From: Diphasiastrum complanatum
Taxonomy: Eukaryota > Streptophyta > Lycopodiopsida > Lycopodiales > Lycopodiaceae
Reading direction: 5' to 3'
NCBI GenBank assembly: GCA_029204225.1
Contig: CM055103.1
Location: forward strand, 46,640,297-46,704,296
Length of the DNA stretch: 64,000 nt
This document shows positions 11,857 to 23,273 of the stretch, piece by piece (positions within the stretch are counted from its first letter, which is position 1; every line of letters starts with the position of its first letter). The notes beneath the pieces are model-generated. The model did no database searches and was not told where the DNA came from. It saw only the letters and a list, made by a program, of their open reading frames with translations. The position numbers were made by a program, and so were the translations under genes.

Positions 11857-12020
11857 GGTTGAATAGCTTTGGGAAGGTGCTCGAGCTCCCAAAGCCTCTC
11901 TCAACCTAGGAAAACTCTCTCTCTCTATCCTCCTCTCTTCTCACTCTTCGTGCTATGCAGGTGAAGGCAAGGTTGCCGCTCCCAGCGACAAACCTATATA
12001 CTACAAATATGACACAACAG
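11854..12020 (+). repeat. 3' end of a gypsy-type LTR
   Basis: Inferred from the tRNA-Asp-type primer site that follows. The segment from TGTTGGTTG to ATGACACAACA has the TG...CA form, but only one LTR is present, so the boundary at the CT array is uncertain. Confidence 0.5.
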
Positions 12021-12038
12021 TGGCGCCATTGTCGGGGA
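12021..12038 (+). other. Primer-binding site, tRNA-Asp type (gypsy)
   Basis: TGGCGCCATTGTCGGGGA differs at two bases from the TGGCGCCGTTGCCGGGGA site that is typical of plant Ty3/gypsy Tat and Athila relatives. It is the only clear gypsy signature in the first half of the window; no gypsy gag or pol follows. Confidence 0.75.
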
Positions 12039-12333
12039 GCGCCACACACTTACCTTGCTGCATAGCATTTCTTTTCTTCTCCCACTTTTTTTTTTCTCTC
12101 ACCGTTGCATTTCACCAAAAAAAAAAATCTAACTTTGGAGTTAAATTCGTGTGGTTTAGTGTTAGATTTGTTGTTTTCTTCTATGATTTTTGCTTGTATG
12201 TATGTGTATGTCCATAAACCTATAAAACCAATAAAAAAAATTTTAAAAAACATGAAAAAACTGTTTTTGGCGAGAAAAAAAGGCGGGAAAACATATAAGA
12301 TCTAATTACTCTTTGTTCAAACTGAAGTAACTC

Positions 12334-15200
12334 TTGCAGACTTGTCAATACCTATATGACAAGAGGGTCAAAAGACCTCTACACGTGATCAAGATAAATA
12401 TTATCAATGAACTTCTCAAGGAAGTTGGTAAGAGTACTTCATCAAAGGATGTTTGGGATTCATTAAAGAAACTTTATGAATTCAAGTCCACCTCTAGAGT
12501 GTTGACTCTTTCAATGTTTGCAAAAGAATGAAAAAAGTCCTAATATTCTTGTTTTGAGAGTGAAGGCTTTGAATGATGAGTTAGTTTGCATTGATGAGAG
12601 CATTAAGGAAGGAGAGCTTGTTCAAGTTATTCTTAATGGATTGTTGGATGCTCATGCTAACATTGTACAAAGTCTTGCCATTCAAAAGACTTTGCCAAGT
12701 TTTATTGATCTCCAAGAGATCTTAATCAATGAAGAATATAGGCTTCAAACAAGAGGTGGATCTTCATCAACATCTCAAGTTGGATAGGAAGCTATGTTCA
12801 TCAAGGGCAAATCTAAGGGCAAAAGCAAAAGTAAGTGGTCTAAAGGGCATCAAGGGGAGACTTTGTCAAATGGCAAAAGGAAAGATAGGTCAAAGCTCAA
12901 TGGCATCAAAGGACACTTTGCAAGTGAGTGCTACAAGAAGAAGAGAGATCAAGGAGACAAACAAAGTAATCTTATTCATGATGAAGATGGTTTTGATGTT
13001 CAAAACTCAAATGATGATGCTTTTGTGATGTCTTTATGTATGCTTACTAATGATGGAGATCTAAATCCATGGTGGATTGATAGTGGAGCAAGTTCACACA
13101 TGACTTTTCACAAAGAGTACTTCTCTTCTTTGTTGGCATGTGAAGATAAAAAAAAGGTGATCCACATGGCCAATGATGGTGAGTGTGTAATCAAAGGAAT
13201 TGGCACAATTCTTATTTCTCTCTCTAAGGAATGTTAATTTGAAAGATGTTTTATTCATATCTTCCATTACCAAGAATTTACTTAGTCTGAGTCAATTGCT
13301 AAGTCAAGGTTTCACCGTTGAGTTTGATGGAGATGCTTGCATGATCAAAAGGAAGGATATCTTGATTGCAAAAAATAAAAGACAAGGGAAGTTGTTCAAA
13401 CTAGATGCTTGTGTTATTGCTAACCAAGTTGTTCAAACTAGATGCTTGTATTGCTAACCAAGTTGGATTTGTGGCAAGTGAGCAAATACCTATTCAAGAG
13501 GTTTGGCATAAAAGGATGGAGCACCTCAACTTCAAGTCAATGGAGGTAATGGCTAGGAAGCAAGTTGTGATTGGTCTCCAGAATCCTTAAGTAACATCAA
13601 TCATGTTTGTGAGTCTTGTGCTTTGTCAAAGTCACATAGACTAGCTTATGCTAGATCTACAAAGCCTTTTCAATTGTACATTCAGATATTCATGGAATTA
13701 TTACAATTAGCATTAATGGAGCTAAGATGTATGTAACTCTCATTGATGATTTTAGTAGATTTTGTTGGACCTATCTACTAAAGAGCAAAGACGAAATGTA
13801 TGATGTCTTTGTTATGTTTAAGAATACAAGGGAGAACCAATTTTCCACAAGGATCAAGTGCTTAAGGAGTGACCTTGGTAGTGAGTACATATCTTCCATG
13901 TTCAAGGCCTTTTGTGATGAGCATGGGATCAAGAGGGAGTATACAACAATAAAATAGAGTGGCCGAGAGGAAGAATAGGACTTTATGTGAAAGTGCCAAA
14001 GCCATGCGGTTAAGTGCTAACTTTAATAAACCATTTTGGGATCAAGCTTTGTTGTCTGCTAATTTCTTGTGCAATAGGTGGCCAAGTGCTATTTTGGATG
14101 GAAGGACACCTTTTGAGATGTTATTCAAGAGGAGGCCGAGTATCAACTTTCTTAGAACTTTTGGATGCACATGCTATGTCAATATAACTCTTGATGATCG
14201 AACCAAGGAGGATCCATCTTCAAGGAAAGGTATATTTGTTGGATATAGTGAGGTGAGTAAAGTCTACAAGGTTTACATTCCTTCTACTAATAGGGTGATT
14301 ATTGGTAGAAATGTCATTTTTGATGAGGGAAAGATTCCAAAAGTATCTTCAAGTATTATTGATGGTGATGTGGATGGATCTAACATTCTTGATGTTGATG
14401 TAAAAGATCTTACTTTAGATGATGATGATGATGATGGACCTTCACCAAGTTAAAAGCCAAGGAGAACATCAATGGAAAGACAAATGCCTTCAAGAATCAC
14501 ATATGATGAGAAAGGTAAGCAAGTTGTTGGAGGTACACACTTTCCTTTCCTAACCTCCTTTGATAAACCTATATGTGTAGATGAAGCAAAAAAAAAAAAG
14601 GAGTGGATCCAAGCAATGGATCTTGAGTATCAAGCTCTTATGAAGAATAGAACATGGAGATTGGTGGAGTTATCTAAGGACAATAAAGCTATTGGATGCA
14701 AATGGATCTTCAAGGTAAAGACAAACCAAGATGGATCTATCAACAAGTACAAGGCAAGGATGGTGGCAAAAAGATATGCTCAAGAACATGGTATTGATTA
14801 TGATGAAACCTATAGGAAGCTAGTTGTTCACTCATCTATCTAACCATTACAAGACCATATCTAAACTATTGTGTTGGGAGGTTGAGCCAATTCATGCAAG
14901 ATCCTAGTGAAGACCATTGGAAGCTAGGGAAACAAGGTTTGATGTACATTATTGGAACTCGAGATTTTGACATATTGTATGAGGGATCATCACCTAACTT
15001 GTTTGGATTTTCAGATTCAAACTTTACTAGAGATATAATGGATAAGAAATCCATTAGTGTTCATTGTATTTTTGTAGGTGATGGAGCTATATCATGGATG
15101 TCAAAGAAACAAGCCACTATCTGATTGTCATCTAGTGAGGCCAAGTACAAAGCTCTTACACATTGCACAAAGAACACTAGATCAACTAATTTTGGACATT
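12334..15200 (+). pseudogene. Ty1/copia gag-pol relic 2
   Basis: The domains follow copia order with repeated frameshifts. Gag is truncated at the N-terminus (IINELLKEVGKSTSSKDVWDS, 12390-12470). A zinc knuckle has lost its first two cysteines (GIKGHFASECYKKK, about 12900-12950). Protease is WWIDSGASSHM (13070-13102). GAG-pre-integrase, integrase (LIDDFSRFCW at 13740; LRSDLGSEY at 13865, with the usual Asn replaced by Leu; AERKNRTL at 13960) and the reverse transcriptase start (KWIFKVKTNQDG, 14700) follow. At about 14820-14850 the frame jumps from the DYDET motif of RT to the RNase H domain (VGRLSQFMQDP, 14880), so the RT catalytic core is deleted. It is closest to the 43824 element but retains a normal RNase H. 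Confidence 0.92.
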
Positions 15201-16189
15201 TCCATTTTATGTGGACTATTTTTTGAATTTGCCATCCAAAGATCACCTTTTCCAAGAATAACTAAACATCAAAGTTTTTCTTCGATTACAGTGCAAGCTG
15301 ATATTAATCATTAAACAAACAGATTTTTCAAAATAACTATGATCATTTTGAAATTGATTAATGACTTTTTTTTTTGCAACAACTAATATATAGTTGAGCT
15401 TATATACAATTACATTGAATCCAAACATTGTTCTACCAAGTTCATATACATTCACATTGTTTGCAATAAGATTTGCTATATTAACAATTGTAATAATAAT
15501 GGTTCAGGTCACGACCAAACTCAGAACAATTTGATATCAACAACACAAATCTATATAAATAACAATATTTTAGAGAGAGACTATCTATGTATCCTTCGGT
15601 CACATTACCTACCTACCTACGTTAAAAAAAAAACATAGATAACATACAATCAATATAATAAATCCAATTGATATTGCGAAAATACATAAATTTCACATTG
15701 CGATAAGATATGCCTCAACCAGTACAATAATTATTCAGATCACAACCAAACTTTGAATAATCCGAACAACATAGAATGAGATTGAAACATGATTATTCAT
15801 ACTTTATTGAATTGAACGCGCATTTGTACATTGATAAAGATTCTTTTTGGGATCAAAAGCATCATGATTGATTATGATGGTCATTGTAATAATTACAAAA
15901 TACTACAAAAGTATGTACTATCAAGTACATGATTACAAGTCCTATAATTACAATAATGGTTAGTGACAATTGTTACCAAGACTCTTAGAGTCTCAAAATT
16001 GTATCTACTTCCTACTCTGAATCAATATCATCTGTACATTCTTCAGGTGCTTTGGACAAATGGTTCTTGATGTGTGCTACAACAATTTTTGGGATAGATA
16101 TAACTTTCTCCACAATGATTCCATGTTTTTTTGTCATCTTCTTTGCCTTTGATTTCCATGCAAAGATCACAGTATCGACTTCTACACTA
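15201..16189. other. AT-rich intergenic sequence
   Basis: No supported gene. The relic to the left ends next to GATCAACTAATTTTGGAC (15179-15196), a word also present at 6628-6645. Confidence 0.4.
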
Positions 16190-16936
16190 TCAAAGGAACA
16201 ATCTCCTCAAATAGAGGCGGAAAAGGAGGAGATGAAACAATATATGTTTCATTCCATCATCGGCTCACTGATGTATGCAATGATTTGCACTCGACCCAAC
16301 ATTGCATATTCAATCATTTCACTTAGTCAATTCTTATCAAATCCAAGTCTAACCCATTGGAAAGCACTCACAAAAGTCATGAAATACATCCAGACAACCA
16401 AACATCTTAGCATCTGTTATGGAGGCAACCAACCTTCCAATATACTTGAAGGATACACAGATGCAGATTGGGCAAGAGATATCGTTACTAGAAGGTCTAC
16501 TTCTGATTTTGTATTTTTATACAATCAAGGCCCAATCTCGTGGAACAGCCGAAAGCAAACCTCAGTAGTATTATCATCAACTGAATTAGAGTAAATTGCT
16601 GCCACAAATGCTACAAATGAGGCAATTTGGTTGAGGCACTTGCTACCAAAAATCGACCTTGCACAGTCACATCCAACGACCATATTTTGTGACAACCAAA
16701 GCACCATAGCTCTCTCTCTCAATCCGAGATTTCATTCTCGAAGCAAGCATATCGAAATCAAATACACTATTTGAGAGAGAAGTGCAAAGCAAGGAGATAT
16801 CCTTAGTCTACTACAGGACAAATTTAATGGCAGCAGATTACTTCACGAAGGCTCTGTCAAAAGGATCACCATCTCAGATTCAATGACATGTTGAATCTGA
16901 AAATTAAAAAATTTCAAAATCTACATTAAGGGAAAG
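16190..16936 (+). pseudogene. Copia RT end and RNase H, relic 3
   Basis: One good frame runs from LSKEQSPQIEAEKEEM through IGSLMYAMICTRPNIAYS and YTDADWARDIVTRRSTS to SWNSRKQTSVVLSSTELE (16190-16594), the copia RT-RNase H junction and RNase H core. Beyond a stop at 16592 the RNase H tail continues (AIWLRHLL, CDNQSTIAL, HSRSKHIEI). It ends at a purine tract, ATTAAGGGAAAG (16925-16936), then the LTR. The upstream two thirds of pol and gag are absent. The lineage differs from the 43824 family because it has different LTR termini (TGTTGGAAT). Confidence 0.9.
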
Positions 16937-17195
16937 TGTTGGAATTCGATGCTCAGCCTCAAATCCATTCAATAATGAGCATCCTGAAAAACCAGAACAA
17001 AAGACTCGAATTTTTGTTCAAGACTTTAATTTGTTTTCTAAACATCATTTCAAAGATTAATACATGATCTAGTTTGTCATAAAAGCATATTTCTACTTAT
17101 AGTTCTGTTGTACTCGTTTGTGAATGATTTTTCAATTTTCAATTTAACTTCTTTTGGGGATGTGCAAAGAACAAAACCATATTTTTATTCCAACA
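16937..17195 (+). repeat. Copia 3' LTR (259 bp)
   Basis: Starts TGTTGGAAT right after the polypurine tract and ends ATTCCAACA, a perfect 9-bp terminal inverted repeat. The partner 5' LTR was not found. Confidence 0.8.
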
Positions 17196-17986
17196 AGATA
17201 AAAATCTATTCTAACATACAATTATGAGCTCCATGCTTATAGGGTTGATAAAAAAATTAAAGTGAGATATCATTAATTGTTGTCACATGGCCATCACCCT
17301 AATTTTCTTATGATAAATGCAATTCAACTCATGTACATCACTTGCATTTACACACCAAATTGAAAATATGAAAAAAGTACTACAATGTCTCTCTAAAGAC
17401 CCTAGAGTCAAGAGAGCTCATAGGATTGAAGAGCAACGTAAGCCATTTAGTAGCCATTTATTGAATTACTCATATCAATAATAGCCTTCATGTAATAGAT
17501 ACCATGCAATCATTAAGTTGTCATCATGCCTTACATAGCTATATTGAAAACTGACACAAACATGCAAACAATAACATTTCTCTAATACAACAATGGTAAA
17601 GAACAAATACAAAATGATTTCGTTTCGTACGAAATCCATTTCGTATCCTGTTCTATGAAAATATTCACAAAATGTGATTTTAAAAAAGAAATTACCGAAA
17701 TATTCCCAATATTGTTCTAATACCTCCTATGTAGCTCAAAACTACAAAAAAAATGTTTAGAGCCCCAAACATCAAGCCCTAAACTCAAAAAAAGGAGTAA
17801 AAGTTCAAGCCTTATTTTAAGTTTAAGGCTTGATTTCTTTGCAGTTTTGAGCTCCATGGGAGGTATAAACAATATGGGAACATTTTGGGGGAAAAAAAAA
17901 TTGTAGTTTCGCGTACGAAACCGTTCTGTACCATAGAACAGTACCGTACCATGAGATCCCATGGAACGCATTCCGTGGGAACATAG

Positions 17987-17988
<2 letters not shown>
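17196..17988. other. Intergenic, nothing recognised
   Basis: AT-rich sequence. A TTTCGTACGAAA-like palindromic word occurs near 17620-17635, and CGTACGAAACCG near 17912. Confidence 0.4.
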
Positions 17989-18036
<48 letters not shown>

Positions 18037-18090
18037 CATAATACATATCTATATCTATAAATAAATAAATATATATATATATATATATAT

Positions 18091-18121
<31 letters not shown>

Positions 18122-18154
18122 TATTACACAACACCCACATATTACACATATCAG

Positions 18155-18225
<71 letters not shown>

Positions 18226-18294
18226 AATATATGTTTAAAAAATTAAAAACGTTCCAGAATGTTGACTCCCTAGAACATGTTTCGAAAGCATGTA

Positions 18295-18328
<34 letters not shown>
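17989..18328. repeat. Cluster of dinucleotide and tetranucleotide microsatellites
   Basis: (TG)n at 17989-18030, (AT)n at about 18068-18090, (TTTA)n at about 18091-18121, (AT)n at 18157-18223 and (CA)n at 18295-18328. The TG run and the CA run are inverted relative to each other and flank the AT runs. Confidence 0.97.
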
Positions 18329-18330
<2 letters not shown>

Positions 18331-18929
18331 GGCCAAATGGAGTCCTCGTGCCTCATGTTTGCACGCTTAGTACTGGAAGAAAGTGTGTTCACTTCAGCAC
18401 ACAAGCGAAGTTTGATGCACAAAGAGAGCCCTAAAAATGTCATTTTTTAAAGTGTAAAATTCAGTTTACAAAGGACTTCAGTGCCTAGAATTGTCTTTCT
18501 TCATAAAAAATCTTCAATTTGAAGGGACCCAACTTTATGTCCATATTCTGGAGGATTGTCCTTGTCTCTTTAGGGCTATGTCCACTGGTGAGTTTACAGA
18601 AAAAAAAAAAAAAAAAACAAAGTGATAATTGGGCATAAAATGGCCGTTATGAAAATTTGACAAGACAAGAGCTATCTCGATGTGATTACCTATGCACTAA
18701 TATAAAAAGCTTCTAGATTGAATAGTTGCGTGTGACTGAAGAATTTTTTGAAAAAGGCAGTTTGTCCATAATTGCCATTTCTCGCATTAGGGGCTAAATT
18801 TTTGAAGTATGATATCTTCCTTACCATAGCTCAAATTGACAAGCTACCGAAGATGTCAATTATCAATTTTGTTGCAATATTTTCATTTTTGCGTTTCGAA
18901 CTCATCTAAATGTAGTAATGGCAATTCTT
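18329..18929. other. Intergenic, nothing recognised
   Basis: AT-rich with an A-run at 18600-18617. No gene supported. Confidence 0.4.
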
Positions 18930-20170
18930 ACTGAGAACATTCTCAATGAGTCGAGCAAGCTAGAAGGAGCCGAGAACTATGCAGTGCAAAATTCAAATTT
19001 AAGAACATTTTGATGGAAAAAGAGTTGTGCGAGATTTTGATAGATGAGGAAATGTGGCTAATCATTGAAGAAGATCAACCAGCATTTGACAAAAAGATTT
19101 GAAAAGCCCAAAATGTGATTAACTTTTCGGCTAAAAATGTCATTATTCCTTACAGTTCGGATTCAGAAGGACTAAAAGAAGCTTGGGATACCTTGAAGAC
19201 CTTGTTTGAGACAACGAATATGTTTTGGTGTTATTTTTTAAGACAAAGTTACATACATTGTGCATGGACAATGGTACAATGATCATTGAAAACTTACTAA
19301 AAGTGAAGGAGATTTGGGATCAATTGGTTGTAGCTCATGAGCAAATCCAAGATCAAGAAATTGTGCGATTGATACTGAACATCTTGAATGACTGATTCCA
19401 AACCTTGGTCACGAGTACAGCCACATGGGAGCAGATACCCAACTATGAAAAATTGGAAGGTTTGTTGTTATAAGAAAAGCAATGACACAAGAATGTGAGC
19501 CAACACAATAGAGGATTTGACCAAGCTCTTATCGCAAGAGGTTAAGGCGGCAAATTTGGTTGTGGAAGAAATCAATCAAGAGGATGCAATTTGCATCATG
19601 GTGTATTCAATCAATTTCAAGAGATGACAATTGGCATCAAGGCCAAAGATGAGACAATTCAAGCCAAAAATTGCCAATATTGGAATATGTCTAGCCATTG
19701 GGAGCATGAGTGCTGCAAGAAATAGAAGGACACGACGCAGCACAATGGCAAATGGCAACTGAGCAATTACACCTGTCAATTCGATTGAATGATATGAAAA
19801 AGACGAAGGCACAAATTCGAAACTTGTCTATTATTGCACTAATGACGAGTGACAAAGCTAATAGCAACGAGTACATCAATAGTTGAGCGTCCAAGCACAT
19901 GACTTCAAGGAAGGAATGGTTATCAAAACTTAGAGAACTTCACAATGAGGATGAAGTTGGTCAAGCAAATGGAAAGTGCTACCTGTTATGGAATCAAGAG
20001 TGTAGTGAAGCTTGCAAATGGAAAAATGAAGTAAATCAACAATGTGTTGTATGTGTCTGGCTCAGCCAACAACCTATTGTCGATTGGGATAGTGGCAGAT
20101 CAACAATTGAAAGTCAAGTTTGATAGTGACAAGTGCCTTGTCAAGGACATCAAAAATCCTTTAAAGTGAT
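18930..20170 (+). pseudogene. Copia gag-protease relic 4
   Basis: Broken frames give a Gag N-terminal region (SSKLEGAENYAVQ then KFKNILMEKELCEIL, 18950-19060), the UBN2-like middle (LKEAWDTLKTLFETTN, about 19165-19220), a degenerate zinc knuckle (CQYWNMSSHWEHECCKK, about 19670-19725) and a protease-linker end (NVLYVSGSANNLLSIG...VKFDSDKCLVKDI, about 20040-20150). Stops are scattered throughout. Integrase and everything later are absent. Thirty bases later there is a possible LTR. Confidence 0.8.
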
Positions 20171-20202
20171 TGCTATAGGAGCGAGAGTCAATGGAAACAA
20201 AT

Positions 20203-20525
20203 TGTTAGAATAGTAAGTCCAATTTATTTCTAGTTATTTACAGTCAGTATGTCATTTCTACTTTTCATGCTACAATGATGGGTGCCACATTGATGGCACT
20301 CAAGTTAGTGAGTTGAAATAGTTATCCCATAGTGGGTACAACTAAAAATTAGTACCCCCTAAAAATTAGAATTGAACTATATGTATTGTTTTCTCTTTAG
20401 TAACGATACGCAGTTCATAGTGTGTTGCTTGGGGTGTGGTGTGCTATTTCCTTTAACTTTTTTGATTTTAATTGATGGATAGTTTGTTAGATTGCTAGCA
20501 TAAACTGTAGGATCAATCTATGACA
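20203..20525 (+). repeat. Putative copia LTR (323 bp)
   Basis: TGTTAGAATAG...CTATGACA has TG...CA ends and is followed at once by TGGCATTAAAGCC, a weak match to the iMet primer site (20526-20538). This suggests a 5' LTR whose body is lost or degenerate. There is no second copy to confirm the ends. Confidence 0.45.
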
Positions 20526-20538
20526 TGGCATTAAAGCC

Positions 20539-21640
20539 TTGGTCAGATATAGTTCTATAGCTATCATGAGCCAAATATTGAGACAATTCAAAGAACTACT
20601 ACAATTGGATCAATCACGCTATCAATTCAATTCTAAAGAATCATAAAGCATATAACTTAGAAGCACTATTACAGAGCCAAGGGAATTTACAGGTTTAAAT
20701 AAGTTGGAATATGAGAACTTTTATAAATTTTTCAATTTTTTCAAGCAAAATGTAAATTTTTTGATGAATGCAAGTTGCAATATTGCACCAAATCACATAC
20801 CATTAGTTCTAGCAGGCAACCACTAGTAGGGCGACCTCTAGCAATGCTTCCGTATAGTTGGTGTGAAGGTTCATTATTTCTAACTCTCACTGGCACATAG
20901 CAGATTCATAATTTTCAAGGTTGATACATTAGATTTAATTATCTGGTATGCACCCATGTAGTGCAATGTGTGTTTTTGTTGATATGCAACGTCCCATGGA
21001 GGAGATTTATCCAATTGTGCTTATTGCATGTCAACAAGGCTAGTGGCAACATTGAGAAGTTGAGTGAGACTATCAATTTGGATATTTTGTTGCTCAACCA
21101 CACTTGTACTAATTCCTTAGCCATGTCCATTAAAATTTAAAATTGATTAGCATCAACTTTTTTGAGAGACTCGTGAAGTCTCTTTCTCAGATCTAGACAT
21201 TCCTCTTGAAAGAAAGCTAGTTGTTGGTTAAAAAACTTTGCTGGTTTTGGAGTGTGTTGTAGAATTGGGTTACTCTCGAGCCATGAGTTAGCTCATATCT
21301 GTTATTTTGAAGCAAAGCTCAATGACCATTTTTTTCGTCATTTTTTTATTTTTTTTTGTCATTTTCATGCAAGAGCTTTTTATTCAAGTCCTCAGTGTCA
21401 TTCATCAGTTTTGTAAGATAATTAATAGTACTAGCCTTGGCCTTAAACTCTCTTTTTCAGTGATCCATACATCATGGCCAATTGATTTATTGTTTGGCAA
21501 ACTAGATTGGCATGTTGTTGTGTTGGATTATTATCCCTATCTCTCTATAATCTTATTATTGATCTACGTCCCTTCATTTATCCAGTTGCTACAAATTTAG
21601 TATATTGCACAGACTGCAATATACACGAGAATCGCAAAGT
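20539..21640. other. Intergenic, no gene recognised
   Basis: No recognisable coding similarity. The open frame at 21307-21600 is a string of hydrophobic residues from a T-rich tract and is not convincing. Confidence 0.4.
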
Positions 21641-21644
21641 AGGT

Positions 21645-21966
21645 TTACGATCTACTTATGGCCTCTTCTGGTCTCTTACAAGCTCATGGACTTTCACGTC
21701 TGCTTACGAGCTCTTACGACTACCCATTGGCTTATGTTTTACGAGCTTATGCTTTGTGGTCGCTTACGAACCTTTATGCTTGCTTACGGATTTTCACTCA
21801 TTACGACTGTTTACAAATTACAATTACGAATTCTAACTAGATAAGTGACATCGCAATATGGCTAAGTGTCAATTGCAATCTACATGCCAATTGCAACCTA
21901 GTTGAACGACTATTGTCAATCGTCATTTGGATAAGCCTATTTGGCATTGCTAACTAGTATAAATAG
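21645..21966 (+). promoter_or_regulatory. LTR-like promoter with a TTACGA motif cluster and TATA box
   Basis: TTACGA occurs at 21645, 21704, 21714, 21739, 21764, 21801 and 21824, with TTACGG at 21784. A clean TATA box, TATAAATAG, lies at 21958-21966. The arrangement resembles a U3 region with a repeated upstream element. No gene follows within 1.3 kb, so its transcription unit was probably a retroelement. Function is inferred. Confidence 0.4.
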
Positions 21967-22859
21967 CTAATCATTTTCTCAAGTTTAATAAGATAGAAAT
22001 TCAATCAAGTCAATTGATTCAAAAACTCAATTTATGATAGAGCATTGTTAGCTTATTAGCGAAAGGTGTCAAACTGAGACAATCAGCATTCAAAGTTAGT
22101 TTTGAATAAGCAGTTGCATCTGCTATTGTTTTGTGTTCGTAATTCATCTAATTTGTACATGCTACTTACTACTGAATTCAATTCTACAATTTTACTGCGT
22201 TCAATATCAAGTCGGAATGAGTGTATGTTTTTCTAATCAACTATTGTCTCATTTTGTTCTCTTATAGTTTTGTTTGAGCATCTCTATTTACGTTTGTCTA
22301 CAAAATCAATTTCGTAGATTCTGATGGTTTTTTAGAATCAAGTAGAATCAAACGCGACTTTTGTCTCAATAGTATGGTTCGACTTTAATAGGCTTACTCA
22401 TGCATTGAAGAAGGACTATTCCTTAGAGCCCAATAGTTGCATCTATTGAATGCAATTTTTGTTGTGTCGGTCTTCTTTCCTTTTTCCAACAATTGTGCAG
22501 CATGTATGACTTGGGAGACGTAAGCATCCATGTTGTGTTGTACTAGAACAAAAATGTTGGTTGGATGGACTGTTGGAAATGGTGAACTCATGGAACCAAT
22601 TTCCTGCATTCTCCAGTCCCGACATATTAGGATACATTGACAACAAACTATCGGGATCCAACCAAAGCCTCAACAAAGACGAAGAACCGAAGACATTGTC
22701 GGGCAAGGCCAAACTATCGGGACCTTAGCCCGTCGGGTATGATAGTTCAAACTATCACGCTCAACTCAAAAACTAACGTTGCAGAGAATCAGTTAGCAAA
22801 TGTTTTACCTTAAACCTCTCTTGTAATGATTAGTTAAACTATCTTGTAATCTCACTTGG
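21967..22859. other. No gene; possible LTR R-U5 and debris
   Basis: Downstream of the TATA box. An 8-bp inverted repeat with a 2-base loop, TGATAGTTCAAACTATCA, lies at about 22740-22757. ACTATCGGGA recurs at about 22648 and 22713. Confidence 0.4.
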
Positions 22860-23130
22860 TGAGACATAAGTATAGGTTAGAATTCAGAATAGAGGAATGT
22901 AGTATAGAATGCATGCAATAGAATAGAGATCTGCAGAGAAGCAGATACAACATTGTAAGAGGAGCATCAGGCCGCCAACGAGCGAGACACTGTCGACTCA
23001 CTCTGTAATCAAAACGCAAATACAAAATACATTCTGTTCTTCCACCTCTGATTGTTGCGTTACATTTGATTGATTGATTGATTGCTATAATGTCTGAGAT
23101 TGATAGCCGAGTATCTAGGTCCTGAAAATT
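22860..23130 (-). repeat. Diverged LTR-like repeat, inverted copy of 49320-49640
   Basis: On the minus strand it contains CAGTGTCTCGCTCGTTGGCG, then CAGATCTCT and a TACAAGATAGTTTAACTAA block. The same order of words occurs on the plus strand at 49346-49366, about 49472 and about 49560. The copies are strongly diverged between the anchors. Confidence 0.5.
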
Positions 23131-23201
23131 GTATGCATAGTGTAGCACACTTCCGCCAAATTAGGCATACACAACTGCACCAAACACATCAGCTAAGCAT
23201 T

Positions 23202-23204
<3 letters not shown>

Positions 23205-23238
<34 letters not shown>
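23205..23238. repeat. (CA)n microsatellite
   Basis: Perfect CA run just before the primer-like site of relic 5. Confidence 0.97.
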
Positions 23239-23242
<4 letters not shown>

Positions 23243-23273
23243 CTAACCGGGAAAAAAAAGTCATTCCCAGACA

